Assembly (NCBI RefSeq): GCF_000281045.1
Contig: NW_008246069.1
Location: 671,172 to 735,171 of the forward strand
DNA: 64,000 nt
Reading direction: 5' to 3'
Source of the DNA: Saprolegnia diclina VS20
Lineage: Eukaryota > Oomycota > Saprolegniomycetes > Saprolegniales > Saprolegniaceae
The notes under the pieces are model-generated. The model was not told the origin of the DNA, made no database searches, and saw only the letters and a program-made list of their open reading frames with translations. Shown piece after piece: positions 9,865-21,460 of the stretch (position 1 is the stretch's first letter; each line of letters begins with the position of its first letter). A program made the translations under genes and the position numbers.

Positions 9865-12104
9865 ATGGAGGACCCGAACCGGCAGCTGCTGTACGAGTGG
9901 ACGCGCGTACGTCGCTGCGCAGGATCATGCAGCATGACCTCTTACATGCGTGGCTAGGACGACGACCTCTGCAGCCTCCGCGCCCAAGTCCGCAAGGTAT
10001 GCTCGTCCCACGCTCGAAAGATCGCGTACCCAGGATCCGTAGATCAATGGCTTTTACAAGGAAAAGCTGGCCGAGTACGCCAACGTGCTCGACGAGTACG
10101 AGCGTGGCGTCAATGGCACGGTGCGCGCGCCGTCGGTCTGCGACCCCATGGAGCGCCGCATGGTCGAGCTGGCCAAGCACGAGTGGATCATCCTGCACCA
10201 GCGACTGCTGTGGCTGCGCCAGTTTCAGATCTCAAGCCACGCAGGTTGAATCAGTCTTGTCGCTCATCATGCTACATGCTCCAGGGTAGATCTTACGGCA
10301 CGGGCCCCGCTGGCCATAACGATTCTCGACGTATGTACGTCGTCCAAGCTCCTCCTCCTGACCATGGACGTATAGGACGTGGACTTTGCCGACTTGGACA
10401 AGACAAACGCACAGATCGTGCGCCTCGAGTCGCTCGTGACGCGCGTGTTCTTCGGCGGCGACTGGCGCGCGGCCAACCGCGAGCTGTACCCGCTGAGCGA
10501 GGAGCACATCATTTGGTCGGGCTTCTACTTTGGTATGCGCACGGGCATGATGCTCATCCTCCTCCTCTGGGTGCTCTGGGACAGCGTCATTGACGACTCG
10601 TACCACCACAACCTGTGGCACTCGTCCGTCATCGCCGTCTACCGAGGCATCGGCGTCCTTGTCCTCCTCGCGTGGTTCTGGTGCCTCCAGCTGTACCTCT
10701 TTGACCAGTACGGGCTCGCGTTCCTCCGCGTCTTCCACCTCAAAGCCACCAAGTCGACGCAGTACCTCCACTTGCTCCACCAGATCGTGCCAGTCACGTG
10801 CATCTACCTCGTCAACCTCCTCGTACGAGCTGCAATTCATGCCGCGTGGGTAACCTCTCGGTGTAGCTCTATTTCAAGGTGCTGCGCGGTGACCTCGGCG
10901 ACTACATTCCCGCGCACTACTACCCGCTCATGCTCTACGCCTTCCTCGTCCTCAAGCTCATCTTTCCGCTCAAGCAGCGCCGGTCGCTCATGCGCACGAT
11001 TGGCCGGTGAATTCATTCAATTCCTACCTTTCAAGTTGACGCAAGCGTAGGGTCATGGCGGCGCCGTTCGCGATCGTTCGCTTCCGCGAGTCGTACGTCG
11101 GCGATATCCTCACGAGTTTGGTCAAGGTCATGGTCGACCTCGCGTGGTCCACGTGCTACTTTGCCTCGGGTTCTTCGAGCCCCGTCCTATGCTCCAGCTG
11201 ATAGTTTGGTGTTCTAGGCGCCTTCTTTGAGGAGGATCCAAAAGGCCAAGACGTGTGCTCGCAAAGCGATGTGTACCGTACGGTCGTCATCCCGCTCTTC
11301 TCCGCTTTGCCCTTGGTACTTCGTCACCTCCTCTTCTTCTTCGGTTAATTGTGGTGTAGTGGTGGCGCTTCATGCAGAGCATGCGCCGGTACCACGACAC
11401 GCACGCCCGGTTCCCGCACCTTCCGAACGCGATGAAGTACGCGTGCGCGCAGTCCATTGTGCTCTTCGCCGTCTTCCACCCGAACCTCAAGCAGCAGGAC
11501 CGCGAGTGGACCGTGTACCAGTCGTGCTACATGGTCGCGTGGGTGGGCACGACCATGTACCAGTTCGTCTGGGATATCTACATGGATTGGGGCCTCGGCG
11601 ATCTCAAATCGGGGTTTCTGCGCCAAACGCTCTTGTACCCCAAGTGGACCTACTACGTTGCGATCGTGCTCGACTTTTTCCTGCGCTTCTTCTGGACGCT
11701 CACGCTCGTGCCGTCCTCTGGGTACGGTCCGATTCCCGGTCACATCCAGGTACCCCACGACCCATCATACATAGCAGGAAACGGATGGTCGTAGCTCTAC
11801 TTGGACCCGGTGCTGGCTTCTGCCGAAGTGTTTCGACGAAGCATGTGGGGTCTTCTCCGCGTCGAGTACGAACACATTGTCGTGCAGTCCATGGACCAAG
11901 AATCGCCGAGCTCCACCGACAGGTTGCATCTTAGTTTGTGTCGTTTTCTTATTTAACGTACACTGTAGCGAGATCGACTACGAAGAGGAAGAGGAAGACA
12001 CGTCGCCCAAGTCGTACCCGATCCGCGTCTTCATCGAGATCACCGTCATCGTCGTGCTCGTCGTGACGGTGGCTCTTGTCGCGATTGCGTCTCGATCGGT
12101 CTAA
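9865..12104 (+). CDS. SPX-EXS domain protein, XPR1/SYG1-like phosphate exporter
   Basis: Predicted 593 residues from the assigned ATG. The N-terminal part matches an SPX domain (VRKINGFYKEKLAEYANVLDEYERG); the rest is a membrane EXS domain with FWWRF-type WWRFMQSMRRYHDTHA, MDWGLGDLKSGFLR, YPKWTYYVAIVLDFFLRFFW and RVEYEHIVVQSMD. XPR1/SYG1 proteins export phosphate and sense inositol pyrophosphates through SPX. Eleven exons: 9865-9906, 9958-9996, 10043-10244, 10290-10330, 10376-10822, 10867-11006, 11051-11169, 11218-11315, 11360-11749, 11795-11922 and 11969-12104, all in frame. The usual SPX start (MKF...W..YY..Y) is missing: a residual frame before the ATG (EWEFESGDGERRKRK) suggests a first exon further upstream. 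Ends 75 bases from the convergent LpxB gene. Confidence 0.88.
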
Positions 12105-12179
12105 ACCTCTATCTCCCGGTCACAGCGTCGCGCTTGCGGTCCATCTCGGCCAGGACCACCTTTGTTGAGCCAATCAGAC

Positions 12180-13909
12180 TCATTTTGTCATATACCTTTG
12201 CGGTACCGTTGCGGCCACCTCGCTGGCGCGGCAAGGTCGGACATGCGGATCGACGTCCCATCGCAGGAGCGAGCCAAACACTTGGCTCAACGGCACTGCA
12301 TTCGGCGGCTTGGCGCAGAGACGTCTACAAGAGCACTGCGTACAAGTTCGAATCAAACGGCCTCGGCGTACGTGAGCGCAGCAGCAATGTTGATTGGGGT
12401 GCACTCGGAAAAGAGCACTTCAGGCATCAAGGTGCTACGGAGGGATGAGCACTTGCGACACAGCGTGGTGGTGGACCGTGAGCTCATAATGTTGGGCAGC
12501 GAGACGTGCTGCACACGCGCGAGGGACCGAGCAAGGACCTCGGTGACGCGGTTGGCGCGGTAGATGACGACGGTCGGCAGGCCCGCGAGCGCTGCTTCCA
12601 GCACGACCGTGCCCGAGACGGCGATCGCTGCATGGCTTTGCTATCACCAATGTTGGCGCCCTTATTTTCGCAGAGTTGACAAACCTGAAAGAGCGACCGC
12701 TTCTTGCTCGCGTCGTCCGTGACGTGCACTGTACACGGGATCGACCAGTCGGCCAAGTGGGCGCGGACGAGGGGCGCGACCGCCGATATGGTCGGAAACA
12801 CCACGTGAATCTACGTGCCCAACGTGTCTTCATCTGCCTGTCTCTGGCGCTTCTACCGGCGCTGCTCTCGCTTGCGCATGGAGTTCAATGGCTTGGCGCA
12901 CCAGCGAGATCGTTTGCAACACCTCGTTCTCTCGGCTACACGAAGCTTTCGACTTGTGCTCAGTAAGATCAAACCGCACCTGCCAACGAGCGCGCAGATG
13001 GTCCACGTTGGCGCCTTCAGCTGCGCCCGTTCGGCTGCAATGGTCGCTAGGATCGCTTGCGTCTTGCGCGCGGCGTGCGCATCGTACGGCAGCCACGGCG
13101 ACGGCGGCAGTAGCTCGACCGATGACGCGTCGTGTGTCGGCAAAGCCGTCTCAAAGAGGCGATGGACATCGCCAAAGTCTTCGAGAGCCGGGTGGCCGAC
13201 AAAGGTTACGACTGGTCGCGCCTCTGCGCGCGGCTGAAAGAGCAGCGCTTCAAAAGGCAGGAGCACGAGCATGTGATCCATGAGGCGCGAGAGGCCGGTT
13301 GCTGTCGCCTCCATGTGCTTGAACTTGTGATTGTACGCCCACGTAGACGGCGCTACGTAGTGCACGACGGCCGCTTTGCGTCGTACGGACGCAACGTCGA
13401 CTAGGCATCCGATGAGATGGGAGCGAATCCGTTGGCGACGTACGCTTGTCCACGACGCGAAGCACGTGGTAGAGAAGGCCCTGGGCGCTCAAGGTGCGCA
13501 GCACTCGAAACGTAAAGCCCTTCGAGTCGATGGTCACGACCGCGTCCGGCGCGCAAGCGTGAATGTCCTTGGCGACGGCATGGAGATGACCCTACCGATA
13601 TGTGGTACGAATGCGTGAAGGCGCGTGTGCGTACCAGCGTCGACCAGAGCTTCGGCAACACCTCGGTGAGACCCATAAACGATAATTCCTTCATGGGAAA
13701 GAGCGATGCAAAGCGGCCTTGCTTGGTCATCTGCGGCCTGCCATAGTAGCTCGTGAACGTGTTGCACCTCGTAGCGCCTACCCGCCAACGCCGCGGAAGG
13801 TGACCGAAGGCTCCTTGGTCTGCAGGGCACGGATGAGCTTGGCGCCGATGGCATCACCCGATGCTTCGCCGGCGATGATGTACACGACGCGCTGGGTTGC
13901 CGGGCGCAT
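12180..13909 (-). CDS. lpxB: Lipid-A-disaccharide synthase, eukaryotic LpxB
   Basis: Predicted 458-residue GT19-family glycosyltransferase. In bacteria LpxB joins two acylated glucosamines during lipid A synthesis; plant copies act in mitochondria. Seen: VYIIAGEASGDAIGAKLIRA at the start, SLFPMKELSFMGLTEVLPKL, VVTIDSKGFTFRV, VHYVAPSTWAYNHK, TFVGHPALED, VGSRENEV (counterpart of the LPGSR..EV motif) and AVSGTVVLEAALAGLPTVVIY, then VQHVSLPNIM. Nine exons, introns 42-47 nt: 13909-13782, 13737-13635, 13591-13444, 13400-12980, 12935-12857, 12810-12685, 12640-12477, 12434-12372 and 12324-12180. The last exon is the least certain; another reading frame there would end near 12110. The chosen ATG gives no clear mitochondrial presequence, so an upstream start or exon is possible. 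Confidence 0.87.
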
Positions 13910-14266
13910 CGTCTCCCGCTTGCAGGAGTATCAAATTGAATCAGTGGACTAAAATTACCCAATTTTGGAGCTGGCGGATGCTGTGCCAAATGCACAGGCT
14001 CTTTCAAGGCGAGATGCGATCGACTTGACATCACAGCTATCGGCATTTCGCCATGGTCGCTGAAGCGCCACGAACGATCGCTGGAACCACGGCGTCGTAT
14101 TCTCGCAGTAGCCGCGAAAATGGAGTGTTTTTAGCTGCATCCAGCCCTCTGCGACGAATCTTTGGCAATATCCGGTTGTTGGAGGAAGCGTCCGGATGAC
14201 GGCGCAAAATTAGACCGAAAACAACCCAGCAAAGAACAGTCCGTCGTCGCGCAGCCTCCGGGGAGC
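13910..14266. other. Divergent promoter region, LpxB and FYVE-PI3K genes
   Basis: Short shared upstream region. It contains ATATCCGGTTG (14168-14178) and GTCCGGATGAC (14190-14200), 70-100 bases before the PI3-kinase ATG. No other feature recognised. Confidence 0.5.
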
Positions 14267-17200
14267 ATGGAGATCGAGGTCGCGCATGGAGACGAAGGCC
14301 GAGAAGAGCATGACGATGGGCTCTTCCTGGACGCGCTATCCCACGATGAAGGCGCGCTGTCACCGACGGCGCAGCTCCGCGAGCTCGACCTGCACGAAGA
14401 TCACTTTGTCGAGCAGCATCGATCGCCAGTGACAGACCTCTCGTTCTCGATGATGCTCGAGACAAAGAGCAAGAGTCGAAGCCTCTCGAAGAAGCGTTTG
14501 GGCTACCCGCGGTCCGGGCCCTACATGCTCTCGACGCTCAAGGAAGAGACCGACTCTCCCGAGCCGCGGTCGGCGAAGCGCAACCCGTTCCAGTACAACT
14601 CGGACGAGAACGACGCAGACGAGCTCGCTTGGGAGCTCAAGGAGCAGCTCGCCCAGGAGCGTGAAGACGACAACGCGTGGTCCCACAGCGACGTGCAGGG
14701 CGAAGACGTCTACCGTTTCGTGCAGCCGCGCCGCCTCTCGTCCTGGGTCCAAGACGACGCGGTGTACGCGTGCTTCAAGTGCCACACGGAGTTTACGCTC
14801 CTCATCCGAAAGCACCACTGCCGCGCGTGCGGGCGCATCTTTTGCAACGTGTGCTCCAACCAGCGCCTCGTCATCCCCATCGACTACGAGTCGACGCCCG
14901 TGTCGTACGCCATGCACGGCCAGGCGCAGTACGCGTCCTACTCGAGCGCGATTGCGTCCAATGCCACCGAAGTCATCGGGTCGCTCGGGTACTATGTCTG
15001 GTCGTACAACTCGGCGACGCCCGCGCTCTCGGCGTCGGCGGACGACTTTACCGAGTTCCACGGCAGCTGCTCGAGCTCCTCGACGTCGTTTCTCGACGAG
15101 GTACGCAGGCGAATGCTTTGGGACGTTGCTCACGTGCGCGTGTAGATGCAGCACTCGGCCGAGCTCGAGCGCGACCGCTTTCTGCGCAGCATGACGAGCC
15201 TCGAGCAGCGCGGCGTCGTGGCCAAGTTTACGCCGTCGGCAGTCTCATTGCACAAGCTCAAGATGCTTCAGCAGGCGCCAAAAGGAAGCGTGCTGCAGCG
15301 TGTTTGTGACGACTGCGCGTCGGCTCTGCAGCAGCGCCGACAGCACTACAACACGGTTCGGGTGTTTGAGCTTTGCGGATGGGACATCCAGACTCTGCGT
15401 GTGCTGGGGCAGGTCTGCCGCAAGTGGCACCGCGCGTCCATCATGTGTCTCTCGACGTTCCGGCAGATCCAGTACTACCTTCCGTCGCACCCGCTCAGTC
15501 CGCGCGAGAAGGACCTTCTCATCCGCAACCGCCGCTTCCTCGCAGGTCATTCCAAATGGTAGGCACCGCAGACATGGATCCGCGTGACGTCACCGTGTGT
15601 AGGCTACTGCAGCTCGTCAAGGCCGTTGATGTCTCCAAGGAACACTCGACCGACCCGATCGTCGACGATATCTTGGCACTCATGCAAGCGCCGCGCACGC
15701 ACAACTGCATGCTCACCATGTGCTCGCGGCTCTGCCGGCACGAGCTCGAGAGCGTCGACGCGCTTGAGATTCTCTCCAACGCCAACGTCCAGCACATTGG
15801 CTTGCGCGACCTCTGCGTGCGCGCGCTGCAGCGAAAGGCATCGCCGGACGACTGGATGAGCTTCCTCCCCATTGTGCTACACTCGCTCAGCGTCGAGACG
15901 TGCGCTAGCAGCCTCGGCAATGCGATCGTCTCGCAAGCGCTCGTGAACCCGCGCTTCTGCAGCGACCTCTACTGGGGCCTCTCGGTGCTTGCCGAAGACC
16001 GCCGCTGCCGACGCAAATTTGACGGCTTCCGACAGCGCCTCCTCCTCCGCCTCGTGGCGGCCAACGGTGACATGGCGTCCCAGCTGCTTTACGGCCAAGA
16101 GTTTGTCGACATCTTGTGGCAGCTGCCGCACCGCGCCGAGCAGAGCGTCGTCGTGAGTCGGCTCGAGCACGAAGTGTCCAAGTCGGGTCTTTTTGCCGCG
16201 ACGCCGCTCCGACTACCGGTCGAGCCGATGCTCACGATCTCGGGCATCCAGTACGCGTCGCTCAAGGTCATGCGCAGCGCAGAGGCCCCGGTCATCGTCA
16301 CGTGCACGGGCGTCGAGAACGCTGACGCATCGCCGTCAACGCACGCACTGCGACAAACGTACCGGCTCATGTACAAGCGTGACGATCTGCGCAAGGACGC
16401 AGCCGTGCAAAACATCATCCGCGTCATGTACACGATCCTCAAGCAGGAGACGCAAATGTTCAACTCGGCGCTCGTCACGTACCGTGTGATCCCGACGTCG
16501 AGCTACGACGGACTCATCGAGATCGTCGAGAACGCCCATACGCTCTACGCCATCATTCGCGAGCACGGCAACATCATGCATTTTTTACACCACTACAACG
16601 GCCACCGCGTACGACTCGCTTCTTGCATATGGACAAGGTGTCTGAGATTGGTGTAGACGCTCAGTGACATTTCGACGTCGTTTCGCGAGTCGTTGGCGGC
16701 CTACACCGTCATTACGTTTCTCCTCGGCGTCGGGGACCGGCATGCAGAGAACGTCATGCTCACGAACGACGGCAACCTCTTCCACATCGACTATGGCTTT
16801 ATCTTGGGGAAGGACCCAAAGCCGCTCCAGCCACCCATGCGCCTCGATAAGAACATGCTCGATGCGCTCGGCGGACCGCTTCAGGTCGAAGCTTTCAAGA
16901 ACTCGTGCGTCGTCGCCTTCAACTGCCTACGGCGCCACGTGAGCTTGTTCTTGCTCATGCTGCGGCTCGTGGTCGATGCCATTCCGGAGATTACGGATTT
17001 TGGCGTCAACTACACGCAGGCCGACCTCGACGCGTTTGTCATCGAGCGCTTCTTGCCCGGGCAGTCGGACGAAGAGGCGGCGACCGCGCTCAAGCTGCGC
17101 ATGGAAGGCAAGTTCAACGAGAAGATTGGCTTGACGCTGAGCGACTTTGTCCACGCCCATGCGAGCGAAAAGACGGTCACAAAGGGCATGAGCTCCGTCA

Positions 17201-17310
17201 AGGTCGGCGTCGAAAGCGTCGGTGGCGCCGTGCACTCGGTCGCCAACTCGCTCACAAGCAGCGCCAGCTCGCTCCTCAAGTACGTCTGGGGCAGCAATAT
17301 CGGGTCCTGA
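14267..17310 (+). CDS. FYVE-domain phosphatidylinositol 3-kinase (Vps34-like catalytic domain)
   Basis: Predicted 968 residues in four exons: 14267-15100, 15146-15558, 15603-16608 and 16657-17310. The N-terminal third is Ser-rich and contains a FYVE-type zinc finger: CFKCHTEFTLLIRKHHCRACGR then FCNVC (about residues 165-200), with the last cysteine pair (VCDDC) only near residue 330. A helical PIK accessory region follows, then the kinase: YKRDDLRKDAAVQ, GVGDRHAENVMLT, FHIDYGFILGKDPKPLQPPM. The latter resembles class III PI3-kinases, which make PI3P on endosomes; FYVE fingers bind PI3P, so the enzyme could bind its own product. Odd points: about 110 residues split the FYVE finger, and the metal-binding motif reads DYG instead of DFG. 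The ORF has an upstream non-ATG extension that I ignored. Confidence 0.9.
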
Positions 17311-17551
17311 GGCGTCTGTGATTGTTTAAAACACATTTAACTATCGACTCTTCCTTGTCCATCTCCCTTTGGTAGCCCTGCAAGCGAGTGCTGCCACGTC
17401 ATTTACCTCTTGGAATGCATACGTCCGATCTATCGGCTCGTAGAGGTTTTCCAGAAATAAAAATATTGTGTTGACATACAAACCTACAGAGACAAAAAGT
17501 CGAGTTGAAATAATACGACGGCGACTTTGACGCCACAGAGAGAAGAGACCG

Positions 17552-18607
17552 ATGGCGCTGCCTGTTGACACGTCCCAGACCGACGCCTTGAACCTGCAGG
17601 TGCTGCAGCGCCAGGACAACCAGATCAGCGAGCTCGTGGGCACCGCCAGCCACGTCGTCGTCTACGAGTTCGACCAGGCCGACCAGTCGTGGGTACGCGG
17701 CTACGACCGATGCCACGCAGGCTGCTCATGTGTGCGTAGAAGCGCAAGGAGGTCGAGGGCTCGCTCTTTGTCGTCAAGCGGTACGAACGACATGGCTAAC
17801 GCCAATGTCAAGCAGCTGGGTGTAGGTACTCGGCGCCCCACTTCCAAGTGTTTGTCAACAACCGCCTCAGCACGGTCAACCTTGCGATTGGCGTCGATGC
17901 CACCTTGAACGTGGACAACGTGGACGAGTTTCTGATCATTCGCTGCGTGGACACCGTACGCGTTGTATGCACGTCCATGGCGTAGCTCATGTCGGTGTGT
18001 AGACGTCGCCGAGCGGCTTCAAGATCTATGGCATTTGGTTCTTCCCGGAAGAAGACCGGCAAAAGACGCTGCAGCTCCTCGAGCGGTACGCCGACTTGCG
18101 CGCTTCACGAGGTTTGATGGATTCTCGACAGCATTCTGGCGTCCATCAAGAGCGGTGGCCCTTTGACACCGACGCCCCGCCAGCAACGACCGCAGCCCGT
18201 GCAACAGCAACAACAACAGCGACCGCAGCCCGCCGTGGTCCAAGAACCTGCGACCGCAAAGAAGGTACGGCGTCTTTTTTTGTGGGAATGATGAAACAAC
18301 GTGCGTGTAGGCAACACAGTCGTTCGGCCCGATTGGGTCCCCGAAGCGCGCAGCCAGCAAGGTCTTGAGCAAGGCGGAAGGCATTGCCGCGGGCGAAGCC
18401 ATTCTCGGCATGATTTCGCAAAACACGCAGGCGGAAGATGCGCCAAGCAACGCGGAGGCGACGACGCCGCCGTCCAACGCCGGGCGCCGCAGCCGCCGCA
18501 AGGACCGGACGCTCAACAAGGACCAGTTCAAGGACGCGCTCCTCACGTGTCTCGAGGACCCTGCGTTTCTAGACCAGATCTACCAAGCGTACGCGAAGAA
18601 GCAATAA
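17552..18607 (+). CDS. DCP1: mRNA-decapping factor Dcp1
   Basis: Predicted 274 residues in six exons: 17552-17692, 17740-17780, 17826-17955, 18003-18085, 18132-18264 and 18311-18607. The first ~130 residues form the EVH1-like Dcp1 fold: LNLQVLQRQDNQISELVGTA, VVVYEFDQADQSW, GSLFVVKRYSAPHFQ, VNNRLSTVNL and IYGIWFFPEEDR. Dcp1 activates the Dcp2 decapping enzyme in cytoplasmic mRNA decay. A Gln/Pro-rich linker (QQRPQPVQQQQQQRPQP) leads to a C-terminal segment ending LTCLEDPAFLDQIYQAYAKK, which resembles the trimerisation helix of animal and plant Dcp1 (inference). Confidence 0.92.
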
Positions 18608-18984
18608 GCCATTTGCGTGCTGGAATAGCGCCTCCTCGTGTACTATTACGTAGTCTAGTCCGTCGACATGGTGTTGCTGCGTTGGCGGGGTAGGGGTGGG
18701 AAACCAGTGTTTTTACACGGAAAACGTGTGAAATTGCCGTGCGAAATATTGGCCTGCAATTATTCCGTACAAACAGCCTGATAATAAAATACTCTTCGTG
18801 TGGTAAATGCTATTTGTGTGGTAAATACTTTCACACGCGTGGTTGAAGATGGGCGCCTGTCTACTGGGCCAACAGCTGTGTTGACCGGACGCAGGATTGC
18901 GCACACGTTTGCGTGTACACTGTGGCGCGCCTTCCGCGAACCTTCGGCTTTGATGGGCCCGGCGGTCGCACAAACCAATCTGCC
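18608..18984. other. Intergenic region
   Basis: A1-T-rich stretch of 377 bases relative to neighbours. Two near-identical boxes (GTGTGGTAAAT at 18797-18830) lie about 160-190 bases before the next ATG. No gene seen. Confidence 0.5.
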
Positions 18985-19999
18985 ATGGACATTACGCTCT
19001 GCTCGTACAACATCCGCTTCGTCTTGGACCGCTGGGACGAGCGCCGGCCCTTCCTCGAGAAGACGCTCGTGGCGACCAACGCCGACGTCTTTGCGCTCCA
19101 AGAAGTCAACATTGGCATGCACCACGGCCAGCACGCGCACCTTCGCGACGAGCTCTCGAGTGCGCTGTCGACGCCGTTCACGGCCTTTGGGTCGCCGGGC
19201 GCACGCTGGTACATTGAACGCATCCCGTATCTCGGCGCACTCCTCTCGGGCGAGCGCAACCCGATCGCGCGCTTCTTTTACGACGGCTACGCGCGCTTCA
19301 ACGAGCGCTTCCTCGCGACGATCCTCGGTCGACACACGCAGACCATCTATCACAACGAAGTGCTGCGGGTCCTCCTCTATGGACTCCTTGGCACGGGCTG
19401 GGTCTTTGGCACGACGCTCCTCGCCCGGTCGGCCCTCACGTACGAACCTCTTTGTTCTTGTAGTTCGCGATGCTCATATTCTTAGGCCCGAGGGTGCGGA
19501 TGTGCTCCTTGTCGGTGGCTGGCGCGCCGCGCAGTGCGTCCACGTGACGACGACCGTAGACAAGAAGATGCTGGTCGTGAACGTTCACCTCTCATCGGCG
19601 CTTGACCAAGAAGACATTCGCATCGACGAAGCACGCCAGATTTGCGACTGGATTGACGCCAAGTGTGAGGTCGATGACGCTCTCACAGCAGTGGCGATCA
19701 TGGGCGACTTCAACTGCTTCCCCCACGGTGACTGCTACAAGTACCTCGTCGGTCGTGGCTACAAGAGCGCGCATAACACGTGTCACTCGGCCGAACCCGA
19801 GGTGACGTTCCATCAAGGGCTGGAAGCGCCGACCAAGGACGTTGGCGACGAGTGCACACTCGACTACATCTTCCTCAAGGGCGATTCGGTCACCGTCAAG
19901 TACGTCCAAGTCGTCGGCCAAACGCAGTGCGGCGATGACAGCACCCTCTTCCCGAGCGACCACTTTGGTCTCGTGGCGCGCTTGACGCTCGCAGAGTAA
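18985..19999 (+). CDS. Endonuclease/exonuclease/phosphatase-fold hydrolase
   Basis: Predicted 322 residues in two exons (18985-19439 and 19486-19999; the second AG acceptor keeps the frame). Family landmarks are all present: LCSYNIRFVLDRWDER, VFALQEVNIG, VVNVHLSS, AIMGDFNCFPHGD, LDYIFLKGD and FPSDHFGLVARL. The DNase I-like fold covers nucleases, inositol phosphatases, sphingomyelinases and deadenylases, all Mg-dependent phosphodiesterases or phosphomonoesterases. The segment VLLYGLLGTGWVFGTTLLA is hydrophobic but probably buried. No organelle signal is evident. The substrate cannot be chosen from sequence; a neutral sphingomyelinase-like or small nuclease role are both possible. Confidence 0.85.
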
Positions 20000-20084
20000 G
20001 AGCCCAGATGTTGATACATAAGACACCCAGTCACAATATAACGATTCGACTAACGTTAAGCTACCATGTGCTCACCAATGTATG

Positions 20085-20106
20085 CAATGACAATGACAAT
20101 GACAAT
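20085..20106 (+). repeat. CAATGA microsatellite
   Basis: CAATGA repeated about 3.7 times between the hydrolase and NTH1 genes. Confidence 0.85.
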
Positions 20107-20218
20107 ACGTGCCATCGCACCGGACGCTCTTTGATTGGGTGGCGTCAGAAGGAAACGCTCTAGATTGGCTCAATTCCGCTCTGTTTTGGCCAATTGACAG
20201 TCGAGCCTGCCCATTTGC

Positions 20219-21248
20219 ATGAGCACGCCGAATCCGTTCCTGCGCTTTGCGCACCCACGGGACGAGGCTCAGCCCAAGCAGCGGGCCAAGAGGCTTCTGT
20301 CGCCGAGGCCTGCTACGTCGGGTAAGCGGCAGCGACCCGAAGCTACGACCAAGGAAGAAGCGGATGGCGACGACCCTCGACTGGCCATGCTCGCTTGCAT
20401 GCAGTCGATTCGCAAGACTATGATCGCGCAAGTCGACATCTACGGCACGCAGCAGCTATACAGCGCCTCGATGGCGCCCAAGGTGCGCATTGTACCGGCG
20501 CTCGGTCTGTCACGGACGCATTGAGCTAGGACCAGCGCTGGCAAATTCTGATCGCGTCGCTTCTGAGCACGCAGACGAGAGACGAAATCACAGCGGGCGC
20601 CATGTTGCGGCTGCACGCGCTGCCTGGGGGTCTCACAATATCGTCCGTGCTCGCACTCTCGGTCGCCGAGCTTGATGCGCTACTAAGTCCCGTCGGGTTC
20701 CACCTGTACGTCCGTTCCAACTTCCGAGATGAGTGACAATTATGCTAGGAAAAAGGCTGAGCAGTTGCTGCGTATTGCAGACATATTGCAGACGCGCTTC
20801 GAGAGTGACATTCCTCTCTCGATCGCCGAGCTCGTAAGTCATGCACGCTCTCCCACAGCAGGCAATGAAGATGGGATGATAGATGGAGCTTCCTGGCATC
20901 GGTCCAAAGGTCGCGCGCTTGATCGCTCTCGTGGCGTGGGGGCGCGCGGACGGGATCATTGTCGACACGCACGTCCACCGCATCGCGCGCCGACTCGGGT
21001 AAAACAGCGAAGAACACCGTGCGTTCAATGATATATATGGGCTTAGGTGGACCTCTGCGCCAGCCAAGACCGCCGAAGACTCTCGCCGAGAGCTCGAGGG
21101 GTGGATTCCGCCTGACAAGTGGGGCGACATGTCCAAGCTTCTGATCGGGTTTGGCCAAACGTACTGCAAAGCGGTCAAGCCCAAGTGCGTGTCGTGCCCA
21201 ATGCGCGCTACGTGTCCGTCGAGCTCGCAAGGGTCCGATGCTGTGTAA
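20219..21248 (+). CDS. NTH1: Endonuclease III (NTH1), base-excision DNA glycosylase/AP lyase
   Basis: Predicted 280 residues in five exons: 20219-20482, 20530-20705, 20749-20833, 20883-20998 and 21047-21248. The enzyme removes oxidised pyrimidines and cuts at the abasic site. Seen: [15 protein letters not shown], the helix-hairpin-helix [13 protein letters not shown] with the catalytic lysine, the catalytic aspartate in [36 protein letters not shown], and the iron-sulfur cluster motif C-x6-C-x2-C-x5-C ([18 protein letters not shown]). The basic N-terminus ([20 protein letters not shown]) could serve as a nuclear or mitochondrial signal. All key residues are intact. Confidence 0.95.
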
Positions 21249-21460
21249 TCACCACATTGGTCTAATATCGAAATGCAGTGAAAGAATTCGAGGATGGACT
21301 CCACCTCTGTGAAATCCGCCAGTGCGCTAAATACGGTCCAGAGCTGCGCTGCGTTTCAGCGCATGGAAATCGAATGTCGAAGAAATGACGGTTGAAGCGC
21401 CGTTGGCATTTGCACGAACCGCGATTCACAATTGCTTTGTCGCTCCAAGTTGCTCATAGC

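Noticed and set aside
18797..18830. Pair of GTGTGGTAAAT boxes as a regulatory element
   Set aside because: Only one pair, in an A+T-rich stretch; could be a chance tandem duplication.
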